A DNA stretch of 64,000 nt from Onchidella celtica. Its lineage: Eukaryota; Mollusca; Gastropoda; Systellommatophora; Onchidiidae. Below, piece after piece: positions 21,218 through 33,110 of this stretch; position 1 is the first letter of the stretch, and each line of letters opens with the position of its first letter. Made by a program: the position numbers and the translations under genes. The notes under the pieces are model-generated. The model did no database searches, was not told where the DNA came from, and was given only the letters and a program-made list of their open reading frames with translations. The stretch lies in assembly GCA_963931925.1 (NCBI GenBank), contig OZ007580.1, forward strand, positions 1,199,501-1,263,500. Direction: 5' to 3'.

Positions 21218-23077
21218 ATGGCGGAACTCCAACAACTAATGAAGTTGGGTAAGGAACTTGGCCTGGAGGGAGAAGAGCTACGCGGCTGGATTAAAGAACA
21301 GCAGGCAGAAATGCGCGATGAGCGTGCTAAGGATAGAGAGCGAGAAAAAGAGGCTCAAGAGCGACAGAGAGAAGAGGAAAGACGGGCTAAGGATAAGGAA
21401 GAGGAAAGAGAGTTTAAGTTAAAGGAGTTAGAAGCTCAGCAACAGGAGAGGGAGATAAAGTTAAAGGAGATAGAAGCCCAAGAGCGGGAGATAGAGGCTA
21501 GGGATAAGCAACAGGAGAGAGAGGCGCGAATAAGAATCGCCGAGTTGGAAATCAATAAGAATGCGCCAACAGAAACAGTTGAGCGGCAGGTACACAATAA
21601 AGGTGCCGTTAGGATTAAGCTCCCTACGTTCGACGACCGGAAGGACGACATAGACGCCTTCCTTTACAGGTTCGAACTGAACGCACAATTGCAATGGGGG
21701 GAGAATAAGGAATTATGGGCCACGTACCTAGCGTCGCTATTGCAGGGGCGAGCGTTAACCTACTTTAAAGAGCTACAGCGCGAAGACGTGCAAGATTACG
21801 ATAAGCTGAAGGCTTTGCTGCTTCGCCGATTTGCGCGTACCGAGGAATATTTCCGGGAGCAGTTTAGGCGGGCACGTGCAGATACCAGGGAGGACTTTGC
21901 TGCCTTCGTCGCGAGACTAACGGAGTATTTCGCGAACTGGGTAGACTTGGCGCATGTGGGCGCGGATTTTGCTAAACTGAAAGACTTAATGATCCGTGAC
22001 CAGCTGTACGCGTCGTGCCACAAAGATCTGGTGGCTTTCCTGAAAGAGAACGAACCCGCGACGGTGCAGGAGGCGTCTAAGTTGGCGGAGGCATACCGTA
22101 CGGCACATCCGTCCAAACCAGTCGCCAGGGCGTACGTCCAAGATGCTGGGTACGTCGCCGTTGTCGAGGGGTCGCCGGCAGGACTTAAGGACAGGTCGCG
22201 TCAGCGTGGTGCCTATAGCGGGCAAGCCCAGGGGCAGCGTAGGGGCTATCACCAATCACCGGCATATGGACCCGGTAAGTTTGACCGAGCAGGAGGGCTA
22301 GGTCGCGGTAATGGCCGGGGGCGAGTTGTGACCTTTGCCGAGGACCGACGGCATAGGGACTCTAGTTCCGGTCGCGAGGGGTCACGGGGACCCAGGCCTA
22401 GGGCAGCACAGGGAGCGGAGTGTTGGACTTGCGGACGCGTGGGTCACTTTTCGCGCGAGTGTAGGGCCGCGAAGTGTTGGAACTGCGGAAGAGCAGATCA
22501 CATCAGCGTGAACTGCCCTGCAGGTAGGATAGCGGCGAACGTGGACAGTAGCTCCAGTCCATGTTCCCCAAATAAATTTCATCATGCGGCTGCGTGTGTT
22601 ACATCGGACAACGGAGGCGGACAGTATTCTAAGTGTCCCAGTTGTGAGAAGTTATTATCTTCCGGTGTTTTACCTTGTGGGAGAAAGATCCCCGTTATAA
22701 ATTCATGTCATACAGGAGGTGGTCTTAGGGTTTATCCGGGGTTTGTTGGGGACGAACCGGTCTCGGTTTTACGAGATACAGGATCCACCGTTGTGGGAGT
22801 GCATAGGGATTGCATTCGGGACTCACAGCTTACAGGTGAGACTGTCCCGTGCATCCAATTTTCGGGGGCCATTGAGAAATTACCCATGGCAAGAATAATG
22901 ATAGATACACCTTTCCTTAGCGGGGAAGTCGAAGCAGTCGTTGGTTGTTTTCCGGGCGCCCAGCTCATCATTGGGAATGTATCACGGGTGTTTCCCCTTC
23001 CGATGAGAACGTGCAAGCATGGTCGCAATCAAAAGGTATTGACTTTTGCGCCGCGGTCGAAACACGTCGACGGGTAG
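21218..23077 (+). pseudogene. Gag-protease half of element B, frame-broken
   Basis: The ATG at 21218 matches element A. The coiled-coil N terminus is about 42 residues longer, with extra R-E-K-E-L repeats. Next come the Gag core, two CCHC knuckles (22422-22515 region), and the protease with D-T-G near 22779. After GNVSRV the frame goes wrong: where element A reads GGGTAGTTTCC, this copy reads GGGTGTTTCC, a one-base deletion at 22989/22990. About 29 unrelated codons follow before the stop at 23077. Translation would give Gag-protease only. It could be a real mutation made during reverse transcription or an assembly indel; the near-identical LTRs leave little time for later decay. Confidence 0.9.
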
Positions 23078-25929
23078 CTGATAAAGAGAAGATTAGACCT
23101 TTGGCGACGCCAGCGGTCAACCTAGATATCACGCCAGAGCGCTTGGCGAGATTACAAAGGGAGGACCCATCATTAAACCCATGTTTTGGGGAAGCGCGAA
23201 CCGAGAAAACGAGGAGATATAAGAACGGGTCATCTTCTTTTTTTGTTCAGGCGGGCATTCTGTTCCGTAAGTATGTAACGGTGTCCTCCATTTTAAAGCA
23301 GGTCGTTGTGCCAGCGTTGCTGATCGCAACAGTATTGCATTTGGCACATGATGTCCCATTAGCGGGTCATATGGGGATAGCTAGAACCAAAGAAAGGGTT
23401 CTTAAAAATTTTTACTGGCCATCGATCCACAGAGATGTGCAGGTCTATTGTAAGACGTGCAGTGCGTGCCAAAAGACGACGCATAAGGGTCGTACACCCC
23501 AGGCTCCTCTTCAGAAGATCCCCACGGTCTCGGAACCGTTTAAAAAGGTCTCGATAGACCTTGTTGGCCCCATTCACCCAGCGACCGATAGGGGGAATCG
23601 ATTTTTCTTAACGGTCATATGTAATGCTACGAGATGGCCAGAGGCGGTTCCTCTGCGGATCATAACGTCTGAAGCAGTCGCGGAAGCGTTGTTTGCAATT
23701 TTCGCTAGGGTAGGAATACCAGAGCAAATTCTGTCTGATAGGGGCGCGCAATTTACGTCGCAGATGATGAAGGAATTATTCCGCTTATTCAGCATACAAC
23801 CCATCACTACCACCCCTTATCATCCGCAGGCTAATGGCATGTGCGAGAGATTGAACTCGACGTTAAAGTCGATGCTGCGTAAGGTAGCTGCTGATCGCCC
23901 TAAAGATTGGGATAGATATATCCCTGCAGTGTTATTCGCGTACAGAGAAGTACGGCAGGAGTCAACGGGATTCTCGCCGTTCGAAATGATGTACGGTCGT
24001 AGTCCTAGGGGCCCAACTGATGTTCTTCGGGACATGATGACGTCGCCATCATCGGGAGACGATGAGCAGATTTCGGTGTTTCAGTACCTTGTTGATTTAA
24101 GAGAAAGACTATCTTCAGCGCGCACTATAGCAGAAGAAGCTTCTGGTATCGCTTCGAAAAGAGCAAAAGACTATAAAGATAGAGGTTCCAAACTGAGAAT
24201 TTTTAAGCCAGGAGACAAGGTTCTGTTGTTGTTACCTACGGACCATAATAAGTTATTGATGACATGGAAAGGTCCTTATGTTATTGAGCGAGTTGTTTCG
24301 AAGGTAGATTACGCTATCCACATTGATGGATCAGTTAAGGTTTTCCATGTTAATATGCTACAGAGATTTTATGAGAGACCACAGTATCTGTGTGCACAGA
24401 CAAGACCAGAGGAGACGGTCTTCTCTACTGCTTGTACGGGGGTCGTAGACCAGTTGGACGGTGACGTAAGCGACACCGAGGCGCAGGAAGAGTTACAAAT
24501 TCAATTGCCGGAGTTAACTGCGACACAAGGTTACAGGGACGTAAAAATTAACCCTGACCTTACGAGTTCAAGGAGTAGGGAACTTGAGACCCTGTTAGCG
24601 TCATTTACGGATGTTGTTACGGATTTGCCGGGTCGCACTACGGTGATCCAGCACGAAATAAAGTTGACTTCGGATAAGCCAGTATTTCTTAGACCGTATC
24701 CGTTGCCTTTTTCTTCGAGAGATAGAGTCATAAAGGAAGTTGAGTCAATGTTGAAGCTAGATGTGATAGAACCATCAACATCGCCGTATTCATCACCCAT
24801 CGTCCTCGTGAAAAAACTTGATGGATCGGTGCGGTTCTGTATTGATTTTCGAAGATTGAACACTATTACGGTAGGCGATAGGGAGCCTATTCCGTTTCAG
24901 GAGGAATTAATAGCTTCATTGGCCGGGTCCACGTGGTTTTCCAAGATAGATTTGACGAAAGGGTATTGGGAAATCCCGCTTACTGAGGCGTCTAAACAAT
25001 ACACGGCGTTCCAAACGCCCATTGGATTATTCCAATTTAAGGTCATGCCATTTGGGTTGGTAAACGCGCCAGCGACGTTTGCACGATTAATGAGATTAGT
25101 GTTGAAGGACATACCTAATGTCGTGTCATTCTTTGATGATATAGCATGCCATACGTCGACATGGTCTGATCATATTCAGACACTAACAGTAATTTTTCAA
25201 CGATTACGTCATTTTGGGTTAACTGCTAAACCCGCAAAGATGGATTTGGCATGTCCAGAGATAGTATTCTTAGGACATATTGTGGGTAGAGGTGTTCAGA
25301 GACCTGAAGAAACAAAAATTGACAAGTTAGTAGGGTTGCAAATCCCAAAAACAAAGAAACAAGTCAGAAGCTTAGTGGGAATTTTAAATTATTACAGAAA
25401 GTTCATTCCAAATTTTTCCTCCTTGTCATCTTCTCTTACTGACCTTACTAAGAAGGGACAACCCGATAAGGTCCAGTGGACGTCTGAATGTCAGACATCA
25501 TTTGATAATTTGGTGACAGCATTATCATCGTCACCCATTTTGATATTACCCGATTTTCGATCTAATTTTATCCTCAGAACGGATGCGTCGGACTCTGGTG
25601 TCGGCGCTTGTCTTCTACAGGAGAAGAACGAATGTTTCCATCCTGTATGTTATGTCAGTAGGAAGTTATTGCAGAGAGAAAGAAAGTATTCTGTGATAGA
25701 GCGTGAGTGTCTTGCCATTGTCTGGTCCGTCCAGAAACTAGGACGTTATCTCATGGGACGAGAATTTTGTATCCAGACAGACCACAAGCCACTGACATTT
25801 TTGTCGAAGAATCGTTCGTCCAGCCCACGCTTGTCTAGATGGGCATTGGCTTTGCAGCCGTATACCTTCGTTATTCAACCAATTCCAGGAACCAGCAATC
25901 ATATCGCCGACTACCTTAGTCGAGCCTAG
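22990..25929 (+). pseudogene. Integrase-RT-RNase H half of element B, downstream of frameshift
   Basis: This frame has no ATG suited to start it; it is the continuation of gag-pol after the one-base deletion. Order is as in element A: HHCC zinc region, DD35E integrase core (SIDLVGP near 23550, LSDRGAQF near 23735, CERLNST near 23845), GPY module near 24270, RT with FFDD (last two Asp at 25135-25140), RNase H with TDASDS near 25580, the ERECLA Glu and TDHKPL, ending ADYLSRA. No other stop is seen over about 980 codons. Substitutions against element A are few and mostly conservative. Confidence 0.92.
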
Positions 25930-26263
25930 GGGAAGATTTCAGGAGCTTATACATCGGAGGACAGGAACATTGACAGGATTTGTGTGAATGAGCCGACCTT
26001 AAAATATTGACATTATAAATATGATATGAAGGATGGTTGATAGGTTGATTGGGTTTTGATTCTGTATTAGATATTGTGTTTAGTTAGCTATTCATGATGT
26101 GACACATATATGCATATTGCAGGCCATATTGATCCCCATATTTTCCCCTGATTTCGGTATTCTATGTACTAGGGGAACTGCTAGGTCATTTTTCTAGTGT
26201 AGGTATTGCTCACGCTCACTCGTTGACAGTCATCTTGATGCGATTTGAAATTAATTGCATTAA

Positions 26264-26284
26264 TTTTTTTGGGGTGGGGGATGA
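26264..26284 (+). promoter_or_regulatory. Polypurine tract of element B
   Basis: TTTTTTTGGGGTGGGGGATGA directly before the 3' LTR, the same as in element A. The stretch from the stop at 25929 to here (about 330 bases) is non-coding and shared by both elements. Confidence 0.8.
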
Positions 26285-27479
26285 TGTCACGAGTGGAGTG
26301 AGTGCAATTAAGGGGATTGCTACAGAGCGGGTGTAGAGTAAGAAAGGCTCACAGTAGACAGCAAGTTAAGCGTGCTGTTGTGAGTAGTGGGGGGGGGGGG
26401 GTCTGAAGGAGGCGAAAGCGCTGTATAACTATCACTGCAAGTTAGAAGGTCCTAGGGATCGGACCTGTGAATAAAAGCCCATCGGGCGGACATAAAGGGG
26501 AAGCAGTCGAGAAGACTAGTGAGAGTCTTTCCAGTTATGACTGGTATGTAGAACGTTGATTGATTATTATGATTGATGTATTATATTATATTCGTCTATT
26601 ACCATGATGTAAATAAGTATATGTGAGGAATGTGGAAGTCCTTGATATTGGATATAGCAATGTGCGCCACGAGCGATAGATGAAAGTGAGTTCATGGATT
26701 TGTAGCGCGAGTGAGTAGTGTGTACTCCGATGGAAGTGTGTTACCGTAAGATGTGTGGTGAGTGAAAGGTGAACTAGTGTGTGTACGTTTCATGGGTTGT
26801 AAGGAGAGGTGGAGTGAATAGAAATGGTAGGGTATTATACCAATGTAATATTATTCTTGTAGGTGTCGGGGACGGGCCGCAGAGCCACCTCGATGAGCAC
26901 AGGGGATAGGCCAGCATAGGGCCGGAGGCCACACATAGGCCAGAAGTGAGGCTGTCAGTGCAGGACAGTAGAGGCACATAAAGTCGTGGCAGTCAGGCCA
27001 CGGACAGGGACGTAGATATGAGAGTGAATGAGATCCTATATTGTTGCCATGTTGATAGGCTAGTGAACTGATATTATGTTGTTGCCATGTTGATGGCTAT
27101 GGAAATAATAATGTGTTATTGCCCTGCTGAGGTGCGAGGGGAGTGCTAAGGTGTATGACAATAGGAAGGTGATATTGAGAGACTGCGGTGCCAGTGAATT
27201 ATTAATGTACTATTAAGACCCTGAGGGGAGAGGCTGAGGCCGAGGTGCCTTTAGGAGTAACTACCGGATTGTGGATCCGAGGGAGAGTGTGTGTGAGAAT
27301 AAGGCCGTTGTACGGCAGTTGATTTCAATAATATAATGTATGTAATTGCGCTATTATATGTATAATTATGTTTAATAAATGTGTGAGTCTGATGGATTGT
27401 TCTGTTAAGTGTTAACTTGTTTGTTCGTGATTGTTGTCCTGTCATACTTATTACATCTCCCAGTCTGGGATTTGTGACA
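26285..27479 (+). repeat. 3' LTR of element B
   Basis: 1195 bp. It matches the 5' LTR except for two extra G in the run near 26390. AATAAA at 27374-27379 is the likely polyadenylation signal. Confidence 0.95.
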
Positions 27480-29531
27480 AAGGGTGTACTCCAGAAGAAG
27501 CTGAGGAAAATGAAAAATGACTGGCTTGAAGAGCGAGTAAGAGAAACTCAGAAATATGCCGACACAAACAACACTAGAAAGTTCTTTGAGAGCCTCCGAG
27601 CTGTGTTTGGACCATCCCGCTCTGGCACTACGCCACTTCTTGCGTCAGATGGTTCAACACGCATTGTTGAATTGAATGCCATAATTCAGCGTTGGGAAGA
27701 ACATTTCGGAGGTGTGCTAAATCGGCCATCAAATATAAATACTGAGTCCATTGACCGCCTCTCTCAGACTCCTATTAATGCAGCTCTTGCCAAGCCATTC
27801 ACAGCAAATGAGACCCGAACTGCCACAAATCAGATGTCCTTTAACAAATCACCAGGCGTGGATTCAATTCCTGCTGAGGTGTATGCCTTCGGTGGAGAAA
27901 AGCTTATTGAAAGGTTGACCGAGTTGTTCAATCATATGTTCAAAGCAGGGAAGCTGCCACAGGACTTCAAAGATGCTTCAATCATCCATCTGTACAAAAA
28001 CAAAGGGGACAGCCACGTCTGTGACAACCATCGGGGAATCTCTCTACTTTCAATTGCTGGCAAAATATTGGCAAGAATGCTTCTGAATCGCCTTCATGAT
28101 CACCTCTCGTCAAATGACTTGCTTCCCGAGAGCCAATGTGGCTTTCGTAAAGAGAGGGGAACGGCGGATATGATTTTTGCTGCCAGACAGATTCAGGAAA
28201 AATGCATGGAACAAAATAAAGCGCTGTATATCACATTTGTTGACCTCACAAAAGCATTTGACACAGTGTGTCGTGAAGGCCTCTGGAAAATCTTGGCGAA
28301 GTTTGGGTGTCCACCCGAATTCATCACAATAGTGCGCCAGTTTCATGATGGCATGCAAGCTGCAGTCAAAAGCAACGGCAGTGTTTCAGAGCCCTTTGCT
28401 GTCACAAATGGGGTAAAACAGGGTTGTGTCTTAGCCCCAACTCTGTTCAGCATCATGTTCTCTGCAATGCTACAAGAAGCCTTTAGCTCTCCTCCTCAAG
28501 GGGTAAGCATCAAGTACCGAACTGATGGCAGTCTATTCAACCTCAGGAGACTTCAGGCAAAAACCAAAACCAAAAGTACTCAAGTCTGTGACCTACTATT
28601 TGCTGATGATTGTGCACTTCTGGCACACGATGAGGATAGCATGCAAAACTGTGTTGATAAGTTCTCTAGTGCCTGTGACAACTTTGGCCTCACAATAAGC
28701 ACAAAGAAGACGGAAGTGCTCCATCAGCCTACTCCAGACGACAAGTATCCTGTGACCCCAAATATCAAAGTCCATGACAGTCTTCTGAAGGTGTCGGAGA
28801 ACTTCACCTATCTTGGCAGTACACTGTCTTCCGCGGCTCGTGTTGATACTGAAATTCTCTCAAGAATCAGCAAAGCCAGCTCTGCATTTGGCAGGCTTCG
28901 AAAGAGAGTATGGGATGTCGCCGGCATTCGCACAGACACTAAGCTGAAAGTGTACAATGCTGTGGTCCTTCCCACCCTACTCTATGGGGCTGAAACCTGG
29001 ACAGTGTACCAATCGCATGCCAGAAAGCTAAATCACTTTCATCTGGCCTGCCTTAGAAAGATCCTAAGGATCAAATGGCAGGATAAAATTCCAGACACTG
29101 AGGTCCTCAATCGTGCCAAGGAATTGAGCATCTTCCACCTGAAAAAAATTCAGCTACGTTGGGCAGGACATGTTGTCAGAATGCCCGACTCCAGACTCCC
29201 TAAGCAAATCTTCTTCTCTGAGCTCTCCAATGGAACGAGGAATGTTGGGGCCCCAAAGAGACGTTACAAAGACACTCTCAAGCAATCACTGAAGGCCTTT
29301 GCCATTGATGTGAGTGAGTGGGAAAAGCTCTCGCTTGATCGTGCAAATTGGAGGGCGGCCCTTACCAGAGGCAGCAAAGCATGGGAAGCTGACAGAGTCC
29401 AGCAGGCTATCAAAAAAAGAGAATGGCGCAAGAAAAGGCCCAGTGGTACTGAACCAACGGAGCACTCTTGTCATTTATGCGGAAGGGTCTGCAGGGCAAA
29501 AATAGGACATCAGTCACATGAGAAGCCATAA
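27480..29531 (+). pseudogene. RTE-like LINE protein, 3' half: reverse transcriptase
   Basis: Continues the LINE frame after element B. RT motifs in order: MSFNKSPGVDSIPAEV, the IIHLYKNKGD region, NHRGISLL, GFRKERGTAD, FVDLTKAFDTV, GVKQGCVLAPTLF and the catalytic LLFADD (28596-28610). A thumb and connection region with YLGSTLS and LLYGAETW follows. The C terminus has a CCHH-like finger, CHLCGRVCRAKIGHQSH. Stop at 29531. No frameshift or stop is seen, so apart from the insertion this LINE copy looks fresh. The frame is also open upstream into the LTR end, which is coincidental. Confidence 0.92.
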
Positions 29532-29778
29532 GTCATGAAAGAACAGTCTTTCCATTCTGTCCTCTGTGTCCTTTAGTTCTCTTTATTGTCCATGTGTTGA
29601 AATTCTCAACAATTTCTGTTCTTTATTCCTCTGGTGTTGTTACGGTCATCATCATACCTGATGGACGAACTATTATTATTATTCTAAATGACAGGATAGC
29701 GCTAATTATAGTTCCGTCTTCCTTCCAGTAGTCTATTACAGCCATCTCTGGTTACAGCTGACCTACCAGATTTCCAGA

Positions 29779-30194
29779 ATGAGAGAGAGAGGGAGAGAGA
29801 GAGAAAGAGAGAGAGAATGACAGAGAGAGAGAAAGAGAGACAGGGAGTGAGAGAGAGAGAAAGAGGGAGAATGAGAGAGAGAGAGAGAGGGAGAGAGGGA
29901 GAATGAGAGAGGCAGGGAGAGAGAGAGAGAAAGAGAGAGAGAATGAGAGGGAGAGAGAAAGAATGGGAGAAACAGGGAGAGAGAGAGAATGAGAGACGGA
30001 AAGAAACAGAGAGAGAATGAGAGAGACAGAGAGAGAAAGAGGGAGAGAGAGAATGAGAGGGAGAGAGAGAGAGAAAGAGAGAGAATGAGAGAGAGAATGA
30101 GATAGACAGGGAGAGAGAGAGAGAGAAAGAGAGAGAATGGGAGAGAGAGAGAAAGAGAGAGAGAATGAGAGAGAGAGGAGAGAGAGAGAATGAT

Positions 30195-30226
<32 letters not shown>

Positions 30227-30254
30227 TGAGAGAAAGAGGGAGAGAAAGAAAGAG
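29779..30254 (+). repeat. Purine-rich GAGAGAGAATGAGAG array
   Basis: About 475 bases of almost pure GA with scattered AATG and ACAGGG interruptions. Minus-strand open frames rich in S and L are artefacts. A tract this long can form triplex DNA, which is inference. Confidence 0.9.
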
Positions 30255-30616
30255 CACATGCACACACACACACACACGGGCGCACATGCAAAGAACACAA
30301 CAACACACAGCCAAGACGTGCGCCAATTTCTAGGACAGTGAGGTCACAATGACCTGAAACTGAGTTTGTCAATACGCCACTGATCTGGCCTGACGTTAGG
30401 CGAGTTGATCCAATCCACGTGGACCTGTTGGTGCTGGAGTTCGACAGAAATACATGATTGATTAGGCCAATGATCACACGAGAATTTCTCTCCGTCTCCC
30501 GTTCTGTCCTCCAAATTACAGACTCACGCCTCGCCCCCCCCCCCACACACACACACAGTCATACACGTTTCTCACTCTAACATTGATCCATCCAGTCACC
30601 CAATGATCTGCTGGGC
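30255..30616. other. CA run then unique sequence, no gene seen
   Basis: A CA run at about 30260-30280 is followed by roughly 250 bases of unique sequence, then a C run and CA run near 30534-30557. No gene is recognised. Confidence 0.4.
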
Positions 30617-31035
30617 TATCCGTCTATCCAGTATATCCATCCATACATACATCTGTCCATCCGTTCAACCGCCCGTCAGTCCTTCTATCCGTCCATCCAC
30701 TCACTCATCCATCCAGCTATCCATTCGTCCGTCTATCCAACCATCCGTCCATCCATCTCTCCGTCTATCCACCCATCCATCTATACACCCAACCGTCCTT
30801 CCGTCCATCCTTTCATCCACCCACCCATTTATCCGTCCGTCCGCACATCCATCGATCCATCCGTCTGTTCCCCCATCCATCCACCCGCCAATCCATCCAT
30901 CCATCCACACATCCATTTATCCATCCACCCACCCATCCATTCAATGGCATCCATTCCATCCATTCACCCATCCTTCCATCCGTCCATCCATCCAGCTATT
31001 CATCCACTCACCCACCCACCCATCCATCCATGGCT
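30617..31035 (+). repeat. Degenerate CATC-type repeat
   Basis: Over 400 bases of imperfect CATC, CGTC, TATC and CACC units. Related in kind to the arrays at 3880, 12805 and 48315. Confidence 0.9.
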
Positions 31036-31159
31036 ACCTGCCTATGATCTCCCTTTCCATCACTACACAAAATGTACATTTGAATGACCTCCTGACTTGA
31101 ACTAAAGGTGAATGTACTTTTTACGAAAATTAAGATCTTTGAATGTTAATAAAACACTG

Positions 31160-31684
31160 CTTTCCCTGTTCTACAAAGCTGCCATCGTAAGCATAATAAC
31201 TTATTGTATTACAGCATGGGGAGGCAATGCAAGAGAAAGTGACTAGCATAAACTTCACAACACAATCATCAAGAAAGTATACAACATGACAGACACGGCA
31301 GTTTTCAGTTTTAATCATCTATACTCAAATGCTTGTGTGAAGAAATTCATGTCCATCTTAAAGGACAGCCACCATCCCCTGATTCATCAAATTTCTAGAT
31401 CATCCAAGAGCAACAGAATTATACACATGAAAACAAACAGGGAAAGATACAGAAGACCGTTCTTGCCTTCAGCAATTCGCCTCAGCAAGTCATTTTAACT
31501 AGATAGATGTGTGCCACATTTCATTAAGGTTCTTTACCGTGTCACGCCATGTGTGTCTGTTATTGACTTATTGAGTTTGTTTATACATAATGACACGTAA
31601 GATATGTGTACCACGTGTGTGCTGTTAAACACTGTGAAAACGAATTTCCCATATGGGATAATAAAGTGATTCTTGTCTTATCTT
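31160..31684 (+). pseudogene. Decayed 3' end of a CR1/Jockey-like LINE
   Basis: Translation from about 31165 gives LFYKAAIVSIITYCITAWGG, then an in-frame stop, then HKLHNTIIKKVYN and onward to RYRRPFLPSAIRLSKSF and the stop near 31498. This matches the usual C-terminal end of CR1/Rex/Jockey-type RT proteins (LLYK...L.YC...WGG, II-KK, HPL, RY..SFLP.AI). AATAAAGTGATTCTTGTCTTATCTTA at about 31659-31684 fits the short repeated 3' tail of such LINEs. Only the last 110 or so codons remain: a 5'-truncated dead copy. Confidence 0.75.
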
Positions 31685-32780
31685 AAAACCAAACCCAAAC
31701 TCCCGTCAACGTGGCCACGAGGTGACAGACAGCAGAAGAAAGTTGTAGGCCACACTTCAACCATCAACACCAAGACATCATGATCTAACATTAACTGGCA
31801 TGTTGCCAGTGTTGGTTTCCACACACAATTATAGTAGAAAAACAGAAGAAAAAAAAACAACGCAGTATGATTCTGACAGGTAAATCCTGTAGCCTTTCAA
31901 TTTAAGCTTAGTTCAAATTCTGACATTTCTGTCATCTCGGACTACGTGTAGAACACACGGCAGGGTTGAAATAAAAAATGAAAAAAAAAAGAAATTGAAT
32001 ATTTTCAGAAACTGATTTATTTATGAATGGATAAAATACTGACGGACGAGAAAGGAGGAAAGCGGGTGGGAGGGTGGACGGAGAGAGACCGGCAGACAGA
32101 CAGACAGACTATGAACAAATACAACTAATAGGCACTAGTATAGTCATTTGTAACCTATATAGTTTGTTATTTTTTTTCTCTAAACTGACTCTGTGAGACT
32201 GACATCATGCTGGCTTTTGCTGTGTGCGTGCGCGCCCGTGTGTGTGTGTGTGTGTATGTGTGAGTGCGAGTGTGTGTGTGTGTGATTGTAGCCACTCTTG
32301 GGTTGTCGAGGATATGTAAACATCAATGATAGTTTTTCAGCTCATCTCAACTTGCTACAAATTGCTGCATTACATCCATTTGCTTACATGATTATCTCAG
32401 TGTTGTTTCTACAATCTCTGGTTTCCATTGAATCTTCAAGGTCTGACAAAACGTAATTGTGATGTTATTTCCAGATTCAAGACAATTTAGTTTAATGACT
32501 TCGTGACGGGTGAGATTTTCTCCCGCTCCAGTAATTACCTGCAGGCAAATGTGATTGGTTAAGTGGGCTAAATACAGCTCTTTTTCTCTCTAACTTACTG
32601 TAATGCCAATAACCTTGGCAAATCTCAAGAGGGTGAAAGTGCACCACGACATTGGCGGATATCCACAAAAGGAACACTACTAAACTTGTTCTCGAATATT
32701 CTCGAATGGTCTTTGAAGTTTTTGGCACAAATCAATTTGTGTTTTAAATTTCCAGCGTAAATCAATGTTTACTCTACAAA
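31685..32780. other. Intergenic, no gene seen
   Basis: Non-coding. It includes an A run near 31845, a GT run at about 32222-32284 and a short CAGA run near 32093. Confidence 0.45.
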
Positions 32781-33110
32781 GTGCACAGAAAAGTGTCGCT
32801 CAAACACGTAGTTCGAACAGCGCATGGAAGATTGGGTCTCACAAACAACGCTGGTGTTAGAGGCAATGAGACAGCTGATCTCCTTGTTGGAACGCTGTTG
32901 TCCGGGCAGATCTGCAGCACGACAGGACAGAGCTCATGCAGACGATCACCCTCCGATTGCCAGCGGAAAAAGACACAGAGTTGCTCCCCATAACAAGAAT
33001 GATTGAGGCGGGGTACAGACAGGTGAGGGAAGGTCGTGCGACAAAGCTGGACGAACCCGACAAATATGGAACCAACTGGCCACTAGGACCGCAAGTAGGA
33101 AAACCCTAGA
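32781..33110 (+). pseudogene. RNase H-like remnant, probably from a retroelement
   Basis: The reading from about 32840 contains NNAGVRGNETADLL, close to the C-terminal RNase H signature H-x-G-x-x-GNE-x-AD found in I, Jockey and Tad-like LINEs. The His is replaced by Asn. The frame breaks soon after. Another frame then gives IEAGYRQVREGRATKLDEPD, perhaps more of the same protein. Too decayed to assign a family. Confidence 0.4.

Larger units (their letters stand above)
18986..27479 (+). mobile_element. Element B: complete Gmr1-like LTR retrotransposon
   Basis: 8494 bp with LTRs at 18986-20178 and 26285-27479 and AAGGG target duplications at 18981-18985 and 27480-27484. The LTRs differ in a poly-G length (11 against 13) and in nothing else I noticed, so insertion is recent. 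Same family as element A: very similar proteins, same polypurine tract, same primer binding site and LTR ends. Differences are a longer coiled coil in Gag, a one-base deletion in the coding frame, three copies of the primer binding site, and an LTR whose first 100 or so bases after the shared TGTCACGAGTGGAGTGAG do not match element A. Confidence 0.95.
16895..29679 (+). mobile_element. Full-length RTE-like LINE split by element B
   Basis: The 14-bp sequence TATTCTAAATGACA occurs at 16881-16894 and 29680-29693 and brackets the unit as a target-site duplication. The element has a 5' region of about 0.9 kb, one endonuclease-RT frame, a short 3' region and a TATTATTATT tail, as in RTE-type LINEs. 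Removing element B and one AAGGG copy leaves about 4.29 kb. The frame then runs on with no stop. Endonuclease and RT sequence resemble the RTE/BovB group, including sequences often annotated as craniofacial development protein 2-like; that family call is from memory of motifs. Confidence 0.9.

Noticed and set aside
22945-25929. Independent pol gene in element B.
   Set aside because: The frame has no ATG and begins inside the protease region; comparison with element A shows it is the same frame displaced by a one-base deletion.
27417-27479. LINE RT protein starting inside the LTR of element B.
   Set aside because: The LTR end happens to be in frame; the LINE sequence starts at the AAGGG duplication at 27480.
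29702-30552. Long minus-strand frames rich in Ser and Leu (up to 266 codons).
   Set aside because: They come from the GA array; three overlapping frames are open together.
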